From positions 660,552-724,551 of the forward strand of contig NZ_QUQV01000001.1 of assembly GCF_003400205.1 (NCBI RefSeq): a DNA stretch of 64,000 nucleotides, written 5' to 3'. The stretch comes from Bacillus sp. HNG. GTDB taxonomy: Bacteria; Bacillota; Bacilli; Bacillales; Bacillaceae_L. The position numbers and the translations under genes are program-made. This document shows positions 26,444-34,250 of the stretch, piece by piece. Position 1 is the stretch's first letter, and every line of letters starts with the position of its first letter. Under the pieces are notes generated by a model, which was not told the origin of the DNA, made no database searches, and was given only the letters and a program-made list of their open reading frames with translations.

Positions 26444-27805
26444 ATGGCAATTCAAAAACATCAAGAGAAACCAGCAATCACTGATTATTTAAAATTTATT
26501 ATTCCATCTTTAATCGGAATTATTTTATTTATTGTACCCTTTCAATATCAGGATACCTTTACGATCCCGGTTGCCATTTTGGCTGGCATTGTTCAAGATT
26601 TATTAGGTGATTCAATTCCGTATATCATGACCGGTTTAATCGCGATTACTGGGGTTATTTCCATTTTTACAGTATTCGTTAAACCCGCATTTATTACGAA
26701 ATCTCCGTTTTTATCGGGACTCTTTTATGTATCACCAGTATGGGTTGTAACAAGAATTTTAGGGATGATTTTTTCAATTATGACCCTCTTTAAGCTTGGT
26801 CCTTCTGCTATTTGGTCAGATGCAACAGGTGGTACTTTGCTATTTGATTTAATTCCAGTTCTATTTTCTGTCTTTTTATTTGCAGGACTCTTTTTACCAT
26901 TATTGCTTGATTTTGGTCTACTAGAGCTATTTGGAGCATTGTTGACTAAGGTGATGCGTCCCCTTTTCAGATTACCTGGACGTTCATCTGTTGATGCCAT
27001 CGCCTCATGGTTAGGTGATGGAACCGTTGGTGTCCTTCTTACAAGTAAGCAATATGAGGAAGGCTATTATACAAAAAGGGAAGCAGCCATTGTTGCAACA
27101 ACCTTTTCTGTTGTTTCAATTACGTTTACTGTTGTTATTTTAGCTCAAATGAGATTGGAAAATATGTTTGGTCAATTCTATTTTACAATCTTATTAGCAG
27201 GTTTGGTTGCGGCAATCATAACGCCAAGAATCCCACCCTTATCACGAAAAACAGATACGTATTATGAAGGTACAACACAAAAGGCGGACGAAACGATTCC
27301 AACAAATGTTAGTCGTTTCCAGTGGGGAATGGAACAAGCGGTCATTCAGGCAAGAAAAAGTGCTGACTATTCTAAGGTGTTTAAAGGCGGTATGCAAAAC
27401 GTTTTAGATATGTGGATGGGCGTAGTTCCAGTTGTAATGGCGATCGGAACAATCGCTCTAATTATTGCAGAATTTACTCCAATCTTTAAATATTTAGGAG
27501 CACCATTCGTACCGCTTCTAACCTTGTTACAAGTTCCCGAAGCGGTCGCAGCTTCTGAAACAATGGTAATTGGATTTGCGGATATGTTCTTACCATCCAT
27601 TATTGGTGCAGGCATCGAAAACGATCTCACTCGTTTTGTAATCGCTGGTGTGTCCATCACTCAGTTAATCTACATGTCAGAGGTCGGTGGATTGTTGCTC
27701 GGTTCAAAAATACCAGTTTCATTCCTAGACTTAGTCCTTATCTTTTTACAGCGAACACTGATTACATTACCAATTATAGTCGGAATGGCATATTTGTTTT
27801 TTTAA
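26444..27805 (+). CDS. YjiH family (nucleoside-recognition/GATE domain) membrane protein
   Basis: About 453 residues with ten or more hydrophobic segments. Sequences such as LELFGALLTKVMRPLFRLPGRSSVDAIASWLGDGTVGVLL (key: MRPLFRLPG, SWLGDG) and MVIGFADMFLPSIIGAG are typical of the GATE/nucleoside-recognition domain of YjiH and spore-maturation-like proteins. The start at 26444 follows GAGGTGAAACAACT; an upstream codon at 26417 lacks a ribosome site. The transported compound is unknown. A clear terminator follows. Confidence 0.83.
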   Translation: MAIQKHQEKPAITDYLKFIIPSLIGIILFIVPFQYQDTFTIPVAILAGIVQDLLGDSIPYIMTGLIAITGVISIFTVFVKPAFITKSPFLSGLFYVSPVWVVTRILGMIFSIMTLFKLGPSAIWSDATGGTLLFDLIPVLFSVFLFAGLFLPLLLDFGLLELFGALLTKVMRPLFRLPGRSSVDAIASWLGDGTVGVLLTSKQYEEGYYTKREAAIVATTFSVVSITFTVVILAQMRLENMFGQFYFTILLAGLVAAIITPRIPPLSRKTDTYYEGTTQKADETIPTNVSRFQWGMEQAVIQARKSADYSKVFKGGMQNVLDMWMGVVPVVMAIGTIALIIAEFTPIFKYLGAPFVPLLTLLQVPEAVAASETMVIGFADMFLPSIIGAGIENDLTRFVIAGVSITQLIYMSEVGGLLLGSKIPVSFLDLVLIFLQRTLITLPIIVGMAYLFF

Positions 27806-27808
27806 ACG

Positions 27809-27905
27809 AATGACCATAAGAGTCCGTTTATCAGCCATAAAAATGAATTAATAACCATTGAGTGCTGTCTAATGGCCATAAAATGAAAATAATGACCATA
27901 AAACA
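27809..27905. repeat. Imperfect array of (A/G)CCATAA units
   Basis: Five related units of about 20 to 25 bases follow the YjiH stop: AATGACCATAAG, CAGCCATAAAAATG, ATAACCATTGAG, AATGGCCATAAAATG and AATGACCATAAAACAC. No reading frame or hairpin explains them. Confidence 0.45.
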
Positions 27906-27911
27906 CAAGTA

Positions 27912-27945
27912 AGCCCTACGAATTAAACCTTCGTAGGGCTTTTTA
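27912..27945 (+). terminator. Intrinsic terminator of the YjiH gene
   Basis: A perfect ten-base stem AGCCCTACGA/TCGTAGGGCT is followed by TTTTT. Confidence 0.85.
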
Positions 27946-27958
27946 CATTATGCTACCA

Positions 27959-28085
27959 TTGATTGAAGCGGAAGGTGGCGACTCCGGCGGGAAAAGCGTG
28001 AGACTTGAGACCCCACAGGAGCGATTAGCGACGAGGAGGCTCAAGCCACGCCCGCGGAAAGCGTCCACCTGCAGCGAAAATCAAG
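27959..28085. repeat. Bacillaceae dispersed repeat, copy 2
   Basis: Matches the blocks at 21158-21288 and 40708-40838, in the opposite orientation to the first: GGCGACTCCGGCGGG, GCGACGAGGAGGCTC and CGCCCGCGGAAAG. It lies between the YjiH terminator and the convergent ABC-2 transporter operon. Confidence 0.8.
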
Positions 28086-28131
28086 GGTGTCAAAACAACA
28101 AAACTTGCGAAAACAGCCTACATGAAAAATA

Positions 28132-29139
28132 TCAAACCTTCACCGGAACTTCTTCCTTCGAAAAACCTTCTTGGTAAATTCGGCTGATAATTGACTCAAT
28201 TTCAGGCTCTTCTACTGTCAAGTCCGTGATATTGTGAGTTTGAGTAATTTGGGAAATCACATCCGACGCAGAGTAATCGTCACGATTGAAACGAATCCAT
28301 TTGCGATTCCCTTCCTCTTTGCAAATTTCCCCATTCGATACCTGTAAGTCGATTCCATTTTCCTCCACATCGACAATCAACGTCCGCATTTTTCCATAAC
28401 GCGATTTAACGGATGCAATCTCGCCATCATACACCTTTTGACCATGATCAATCAGAATCATACGCTTACATAGCTTTTCAATGTCTTCCATATCATGGGT
28501 AGTTAAAATCACCGTCACATTTCGGAGCTTATTGATTTCTTGAATAAATTCGCGCATTTTTTCTTTCGCCACGACATCAAGACCAATCGTTGGCTCATCC
28601 AAAAACAAGATGTCTGGGTCATGTAACAGGGATGCTGCAATGTCTGCTCTCATTCGCTGACCTAGTGAAAGCTGACGAACAGGCGTGTTCAAAAACTCAC
28701 CCAGGCCTAAAATGTCTGTAAAAGTATCCATATTCTCTTTATAACGGACTTCTGGGACCCGGTAAATTTCCTTAAGCAATTCGAATGATTCGATCGTTGG
28801 CAGGTCCCACCAAAGCTGGGTCCGTTGGCCAAACACCACGCCAATGTTTTTCGCATTTTCCTTCCGATTTTCATACGGGATAATCCCGTTAACACGGATT
28901 GACCCGGTTGTAGGAACTAGAATGCCGGTAAGCATTTTAATCGTTGTTGATTTCCCAGCACCATTTGGTCCAATGTATCCAACCATTTCCCCTTTTTCAA
29001 TCGAAAATGAAATATCTTTAACCGCTTCTTTCGTTACAAATTGCCGGTTCACTACACTTTTTAAAGCGCCAATGAACCCGGTCTCTCTTTTTGCAATCTT
29101 AAATTCTTTTCGTAAATTTTCGACCTCTATAATAGCCAA
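28132..29139 (-). CDS. ABC-2 type transporter ATP-binding protein
   Basis: About 335 residues. Motifs are Walker A GPNGAGKSTTIKML, signature LSLGQRMRADIAA, Walker B DILFLDEPTIGLD and the switch histidine in ILTTHD. A C-terminal extension of about 100 residues follows the ATPase core, as in DrrA/NatA-like exporter subunits. The start is a TTG at 29139 because AAGGGGG lies just upstream, and the ATG at 29169 has no ribosome site. It is the last gene of a three-gene operon with two DUF990-like permeases. Confidence 0.88.
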   Translation of the reverse strand: MAIIEVENLRKEFKIAKRETGFIGALKSVVNRQFVTKEAVKDISFSIEKGEMVGYIGPNGAGKSTTIKMLTGILVPTTGSIRVNGIIPYENRKENAKNIGVVFGQRTQLWWDLPTIESFELLKEIYRVPEVRYKENMDTFTDILGLGEFLNTPVRQLSLGQRMRADIAASLLHDPDILFLDEPTIGLDVVAKEKMREFIQEINKLRNVTVILTTHDMEDIEKLCKRMILIDHGQKVYDGEIASVKSRYGKMRTLIVDVEENGIDLQVSNGEICKEEGNRKWIRFNRDDYSASDVISQITQTHNITDLTVEEPEIESIISRIYQEGFSKEEVPVKV

Positions 29140-29155
29140 GATGGAACCCCCTTTT

Positions 29156-29965
29156 TTACGATCCAGCACTCTTATAGCGACTTAAACCAAGCATCCACAC
29201 ATGATACGCAACGATAAAAAACACGATGCCCACGAGTGGTGTAAAATACCCAATAGAGGAAGGAAAATAAGGTGTTTCCTTCTCTAAAATCACCGCTGCC
29301 GGGAAATAGTTCACAAACCCAAATGGCACAACAAACGCTGTTACCCATTGGACCACTTTTGGGTAAATCGCAAGAGGATAGTTTGTTAAATTTCGAGCTG
29401 GATACATCACGACCCAATAAAAACGCTCTGATTTTGTTGTCCAGAAGGCAATTGCCGAAATGAACACGAGGAGTCCCCCTTGAACCAAAATCCCTCCGGT
29501 AACGGCACCAAGTAAAAAGAGGATTTTTCCAAACTGCCAATGAATATCAAGGGCAGTGCTCACCCAAATAAAGACCAAGATACTAAAAATAAACTGCCCC
29601 GCTGCCCCGATATCGAATTTCATCGCCATAAAATGAAAGAATGGATTGATGGGGCGAACGAGGAACCGATCAAAGGTGCCATTCACAATATACGTATCCA
29701 AGCTTCTAAAGTGGAAAAAGAGAATGATACAAAAACCCCATGACAATACGGCAAGTGCAAATAAAAAGAGCAACTCATAGAAATTCCATTTTCCTAGTTC
29801 TTTAAATTGATAGAGCATAACCCACATCGTGATAGCAGTACCTGTATAGGCTGCGACCATCCCGACAATGCGCATGATAAATGCAAAGCGATACTGCATT
29901 TGGGCACGGACACCTGCTCCGACGAGGCGAAAATATAATTTTATGTAATCGACTATTTTTTTCAT
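29156..29965 (-). CDS. ABC-2 family permease (DUF990-like)
   Basis: A 269-residue protein with six hydrophobic segments and VNGTFDRFLVRPINPFFH around residue 95, characteristic of the DUF990/ABC-2 permease group. It follows an AGGGAGGG ribosome site and stands between the other permease and the ATPase. Together they form an exporter of unknown substrate. Confidence 0.82.
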   Translation of the reverse strand: MKKIVDYIKLYFRLVGAGVRAQMQYRFAFIMRIVGMVAAYTGTAITMWVMLYQFKELGKWNFYELLFLFALAVLSWGFCIILFFHFRSLDTYIVNGTFDRFLVRPINPFFHFMAMKFDIGAAGQFIFSILVFIWVSTALDIHWQFGKILFLLGAVTGGILVQGGLLVFISAIAFWTTKSERFYWVVMYPARNLTNYPLAIYPKVVQWVTAFVVPFGFVNYFPAAVILEKETPYFPSSIGYFTPLVGIVFFIVAYHVWMLGLSRYKSAGS

Positions 29966-29968
29966 GCT

Positions 29969-30772
29969 TCACCCTCCCTGAACGATCACTTTGTTTGATG
30001 CCTTACGCCAAACAAATCGGAGGATTCCATACGAAACTGCTACCCAAAATAACTGAATCCCAATTGATAGAAAGACCTCGTTACCTGAAATCTCTTCTAT
30101 GAAAATAGCATTCGGAATAAAATAGATTCCTTGAAATGGCAAATAGGATGCGAGCGTTTGCAACCAACCAGGGAAAAACCACAACGGGATGACCGATCCG
30201 GATAGAAGTGAAACCGAAAAATAAAAAACGTCCTCGATTCCCCCTGTTTCAATGAGCCAGAATGTAAATAAACCAAATGTCAGTTCAATACAATATCGAA
30301 TGAGAAAGCCTAAAAAACCTGAAATAATAAATAAAATCCACGTCTGCCATGAGGTTGGCAAGCTCAGATCAACAAAGAAAAACAACAGAAAATATAACGG
30401 GACCAACGCGGTTAACATATAAAATGCGACACTGCCAAAATCGGCAAATAAATAGCGTAACGGAACATCAAAAGGTCTCATTAATTCAAGTGCGATGTCA
30501 CCTGTTCGAACCTTTTCCTGCAGTTCCCACAATGGCGTCCCAGCACCATTCACTGCCGTTAAAAATTGACTGACGACTACATAGGTAAGCATGGCTGTTA
30601 AAGAAATTCCACTTGCTTCTTCTTTGCCAGCATATAGTGCATACCAAATGGACATCCACATTAATAGAAAGATAATATTTGAAACCAGCCTTGTCCACAC
30701 ATCAAATCGATAGGCGGCTGACCTCATAAAAGCTTTTCTCGTAAAAGCCGTATACATTTTTACCGTATCCAT
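29969..30772 (-). CDS. ABC-2 family permease (DUF990-like)
   Basis: About 267 residues, six hydrophobic segments, and VRTGDIALELMRPFDVPLRYL around residue 85, the same hallmark as its neighbour. The start at 30772 is chosen for the TAGGTGA ribosome site; an in-frame ATG at 30805 has none. It is the first gene of the ABC-2 operon and ends four bases before the next gene begins. Confidence 0.82.
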   Translation of the reverse strand: MDTVKMYTAFTRKAFMRSAAYRFDVWTRLVSNIIFLLMWMSIWYALYAGKEEASGISLTAMLTYVVVSQFLTAVNGAGTPLWELQEKVRTGDIALELMRPFDVPLRYLFADFGSVAFYMLTALVPLYFLLFFFVDLSLPTSWQTWILFIISGFLGFLIRYCIELTFGLFTFWLIETGGIEDVFYFSVSLLSGSVIPLWFFPGWLQTLASYLPFQGIYFIPNAIFIEEISGNEVFLSIGIQLFWVAVSYGILRFVWRKASNKVIVQGG

Positions 30773-30842
30773 CAAGTCACCTACTAGACATTTTGCTTTT
30801 AACAAATTTTTCTTTATAGTAGCATAATTGCCTGCCTTCCGA

Positions 30843-32153
30843 CTAGGCTCTTTCTTTCTTTTTGGAGCCTAGTCGTGTAACAGTTTGTTCAATTAAGATG
30901 GCGACAATTGTTCCCAGAACAAGTCCATTATTTAATATAGACGTTAAAATAGGGGGCACATCTTTGAAAGCATCTGAAGGTACGAACATCGACCCAACCC
31001 CAACAAATAAAGAAAACACAATAATCATTCGGGAACGACTTTTATTCAACAAGTTTTCAAATGCAGCTAACGCAGGCAGCATGAGATTGGCAAAAATGAT
31101 AAATACCGTTGCATACCCGATTGGTGCCGGCAACCCAGAAACAAAATTCATGATTTTAGGAAAAAAACTAATGCCGACTAAAATAAAACTACCGACTATA
31201 AAAGGGAGTTTTGTATTAATTTTCGTGGTTGCAATGAAACCTGCCGCTCCTGAGATGGGTACTGGTGCAACCGCTGAAAAAATCCCTGCGAAAATTTGGT
31301 TAACCCCTGCCATAAATCCTGCCGGACGATATCTCGTTTTTTCGGTTTTTATCTGTTGGGAATGCAGCACCTGCTCAACAACTCGTATGCTTGCGATTAA
31401 ATTTGTTAACAGCAATAACGTCACAAGGATTGCTGTGGCAATCATTCCACTATCAAAGACTGGACTCCCGAAGGCAAATAGACGAGGAAATTCCACCCAT
31501 TTATTCGATGTCACTTTGATTGGCTCAGTAAGGCCGAAAATAGCAAAAATGATCCAACCAAGAGCTAAGCTAATAAGAACTGAATATTGCCTCAATGCTC
31601 GAGGTCCCTTTTCTGCAAAAACAAACGTAAAAACAATAATAAACAGACAAATCACTAAGATTTTTAAATTTACCGTTTCTTCGCCCCGGTACCCCACCCC
31701 AAAGATTCCATTTAAAAATGAACCACTTAGTTGAAGGGAAAGTAAAATCAAATACGTCCCGGTTACAACCGGTGTAAATAGCTTTGAAATTCGATCAATA
31801 ATTCCAAATACACTTAAAAGCATAAATAAAATTCCACTAAATAAAATACCCGCTTCTATGGCTCGAAGTGTATTTTCCCCTGAGCCGTACAAGGTTGGCC
31901 CTAGACCAGCATAAATGATAAACACGCCCCACCATAAACCGGCCGGCCCTTCATTAATCGGCAGACGGTGTCCCAAATACACTTGGACTAAGCTTGATAA
32001 TCCAAGTACTAGGAAAGTCCGCGAAACAAAGCTTGCCGTTTCCGCTGGGTCCATTCCATAGAGAGCCGCTATCGCGATTGGCGCGACAATCGAACTCGCA
32101 ATGATAAACGCAAGCCATTGTAATGAACTAAAAAACACTTTCACTAATCTCAT
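30843..32153 (-). CDS. NCS2 family uracil/xanthine permease
   Basis: About 436 residues with twelve to fourteen hydrophobic segments. PISGAAGFIATTKI and the NCS2-type halves with GPTLYGSGE and AAVAPVP place it in the nucleobase:cation symporter 2 family, most like the divergent YbbY/purine-permease group. Several starts are possible (32219, 32192, 32153), and GGAATAGGG before 32153 makes that the best. Specificity for uracil, xanthine or urate cannot be read. Confidence 0.75.
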   Translation of the reverse strand: MRLVKVFFSSLQWLAFIIASSIVAPIAIAALYGMDPAETASFVSRTFLVLGLSSLVQVYLGHRLPINEGPAGLWWGVFIIYAGLGPTLYGSGENTLRAIEAGILFSGILFMLLSVFGIIDRISKLFTPVVTGTYLILLSLQLSGSFLNGIFGVGYRGEETVNLKILVICLFIIVFTFVFAEKGPRALRQYSVLISLALGWIIFAIFGLTEPIKVTSNKWVEFPRLFAFGSPVFDSGMIATAILVTLLLLTNLIASIRVVEQVLHSQQIKTEKTRYRPAGFMAGVNQIFAGIFSAVAPVPISGAAGFIATTKINTKLPFIVGSFILVGISFFPKIMNFVSGLPAPIGYATVFIIFANLMLPALAAFENLLNKSRSRMIIVFSLFVGVGSMFVPSDAFKDVPPILTSILNNGLVLGTIVAILIEQTVTRLGSKKKERA

Positions 32154-32272
32154 CCCTATTCCATTATGTATGGTCTTTATTTTATCCCGCATTAACGGGC
32201 AGTAAAATAATTTTAGCATATGCTAAGTGTTTAAGTGGAAAATAACTGCCCGTAAAAGCCCGATTAAGAAGA

Positions 32273-32332
32273 ACAAAGACTAAGAACGCCGCGTCCTGTG
32301 GCAACGTCTTTGTGACCCACATCGTGTGGCCC
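32273..32332. repeat. Dispersed repeat, copy 2 (AACGCC/GTGGCAACGTC type)
   Basis: Inverse-orientation copy of 1551-1610: GACTAAGAACGCC, GTGGCAACGTCTTTGTGACC and CATCGTGTGGCC. It lies between the divergent NCS2 permease and Gfo/Idh genes. Confidence 0.7.
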
Positions 32333-32459
32333 TCAACAAACAATCATTGAAGGATGAAGCCCCCCAATGATTGAAGTTTCACTTTATCATTTTTTTCAAT
32401 GTGTGTATGTCTGATATAATTTAGTATATGCACTAATTTTTGTTTATGGAGGAATATAG

Positions 32460-33443
32460 ATGATTCGTTTTGGAGTAATCGGAACTAACTGGATAACAGA
32501 TGCATTTTTAGAAGCAACAAAGGCAATCGAGGATTTTTCATTAACCGCTGTTTACTCGCGTACAGAGGAACGTGCAAAGAAGTTTGCTGAAAAATATCAA
32601 GCACCCTATATCTTTACATCGATTGAGGAAATGGCACAATCTAATGTCTTTGATGCTGTATATATCGCAAGCCCGACTTCCTTTCACGCCTCACAAGCGA
32701 TTATTCTATTGAATCATGGCAAGCATGTTCTTTGTGAGAAACCGATTGCCTCAAATACGAGAGAACTAAAAGAAATGATTCAAGCGGCAAAGGAAAATCA
32801 AGTGCTCTTAATGGAAGCATTGAAGTCTGGATTTCTCCCTTCTTATGCAAACATTCGGGAGAACTTGCATAAAATCGGTCCCGTTCGTCGCTATTTTGCG
32901 AGCTATTGTCAATATTCATCCCGCTATGATGCCTATAAGGAAGGTACGGTATTAAATGCCTTTAAACCTGAATTTTCAAATGGGTCGTTAATGGATATTG
33001 GCGTGTACTGTGTGTATCCAATGGTCCATTTATTTGGAAAGCCCGATTCGATCAAAGCAAGTGGGCTAATGCTTGATTCTGGTGTAGATGGCGAAGGAAG
33101 TATTCTTGCCCATTACGAGGAGATGGAGGGTATGATGATGTTTTCAAAAATCACGAATTCATACATCCCTTCTGAAATACAAGGTGAAAATGGGAGCATT
33201 CTGATTGATAAAATCTCATCACCTGAAAAAGTTGAAATTCGGTATCGGGATGGTCGTGTCGAAGATCTTTCAATCCTCCCCGAGCAGCACACGATGTATT
33301 ATGAGGCAAAGGAATTTATCGAGTTGATTAAACATGGTTCAATCGAATCAACTGTCAATACATACGAAAACTCATTGGCTGTAATGGAAATCCTTGACGA
33401 AGCCCGGCAGCAAATGGGAATAGTATTTCCTGCAGATCAATAA
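32460..33443 (+). CDS. Gfo/Idh/MocA family oxidoreductase
   Basis: A 327-residue NAD(P)-dependent oxidoreductase with the Rossmann start RFGVIGTNWITDAFLEA, AVYSRTEERA, ASPTSFHASQA, the catalytic CEKPIASN and GSLMDIGVYCVYPMVHLFG. It has a perfect GGAGG ribosome site and stands alone between a permease and a terminator. It is distinct from the two paralogues in the catabolic cluster. Substrate unknown. Confidence 0.87.
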   Translation: MIRFGVIGTNWITDAFLEATKAIEDFSLTAVYSRTEERAKKFAEKYQAPYIFTSIEEMAQSNVFDAVYIASPTSFHASQAIILLNHGKHVLCEKPIASNTRELKEMIQAAKENQVLLMEALKSGFLPSYANIRENLHKIGPVRRYFASYCQYSSRYDAYKEGTVLNAFKPEFSNGSLMDIGVYCVYPMVHLFGKPDSIKASGLMLDSGVDGEGSILAHYEEMEGMMMFSKITNSYIPSEIQGENGSILIDKISSPEKVEIRYRDGRVEDLSILPEQHTMYYEAKEFIELIKHGSIESTVNTYENSLAVMEILDEARQQMGIVFPADQ

Positions 33444-33449
33444 GTTAAA

Positions 33450-33479
33450 ACGCTTGCGACACAAACATGTCGCAAGCGT
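33450..33479. terminator. Bidirectional terminator
   Basis: A perfect twelve-base stem ACGCTTGCGACA/TGTCGCAAGCGT with a six-base loop lies between two convergent genes. Confidence 0.8.
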
Positions 33480-33488
33480 ATGTATACT

Positions 33489-34133
33489 CTATATCTTTTT
33501 TAATGCATCCACGATCGGTTCATCGCCACTTACAAGATCAAAAGCTTGATTAAATGTACGTTCCTCTGTTAACGAAGCAACAATCACTTTTGCCACATCT
33601 GCACGGGGGATTGTATTTCTCGTTAAATTCTCCCCTACAGCGATCTTCCCAGTGCCTTCCTCATTCAATAAGCCACCAGGTCGAACAATCGTATAGGTTA
33701 ACTCACTTTGCTCGAGAATTCGGTCTGCATAATGCTTTGCGACATAGTATGGACGGATGGCCTCATTCCATTTTTCACGTTGATTAGCGCCTAATGCACT
33801 TATCATGACAAAGCGTTTGACCCCAGATTGTTCTGCGGCTTCAATGGTTTTTACTGCACCATCCAGGTCAATTAAGAGGGTTTGATCTGGACCTGTATGA
33901 CCGCCGGACCCTGCAGTAAATACAACTGCATCACATCCCGAAATTGCTTTACGAATTTCTGATACACTATCTGCAATACTTGCAAAGACTGTTTCAACAC
34001 CTAGATTGTCAAAATAGGCTACTTGCTCCTGCTTACGTACCATAGCGAGTGGTGTATGCTCACCACTTTCCTTCAAAAGCTTCACCACTTGTTTTCCGAT
34101 TTGTCCATTTGCTCCAACTACACAAACCTTCAT
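33489..34133 (-). CDS. YhfK-like NAD(P)-binding SDR protein
   Basis: A 214-residue atypical short-chain dehydrogenase, with GANGQIGKQVVKLL at the N-terminus, GCDAVVFTAGSGG, the conserved RFVMISALGAN and PYYVAKHYADRILE, and TIVRPGGLLNE. It closely resembles B. subtilis YhfK as I remember it. These are probably flavin- or biliverdin-reductase-like proteins with unknown substrate. A GAAAGGGG ribosome site precedes the ATG. Confidence 0.83.
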   Translation of the reverse strand: MKVCVVGANGQIGKQVVKLLKESGEHTPLAMVRKQEQVAYFDNLGVETVFASIADSVSEIRKAISGCDAVVFTAGSGGHTGPDQTLLIDLDGAVKTIEAAEQSGVKRFVMISALGANQREKWNEAIRPYYVAKHYADRILEQSELTYTIVRPGGLLNEEGTGKIAVGENLTRNTIPRADVAKVIVASLTEERTFNQAFDLVSGDEPIVDALKKI

Positions 34134-34214
34134 CCACCTAGCCCCTTTCAGATTGTATTTCTTTTATTATTACAAGTTGAGGAAGAGATATCAAACGATA
34201 GGGCTTATAATTAA

Positions 34215-34243
34215 GGACCACCGAGCCTTAACTCGTGTGGTCC
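34215..34243. terminator. Hairpin downstream of the bmrD-like gene
   Basis: The arms GGACCAC and GTGGTCC sit just beyond the bmrD-like stop codon. The minus-strand tail TTAATTAT is only moderately T-rich. Confidence 0.55.
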
Positions 34244-34250
34244 AAAAAAC

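Noticed and set aside
30862..31734. 290-codon plus-strand reading frame opposite the NCS2 permease gene
   Set aside because: It is antisense to a clearly conserved transporter, has no ribosome site and no recognisable domain.
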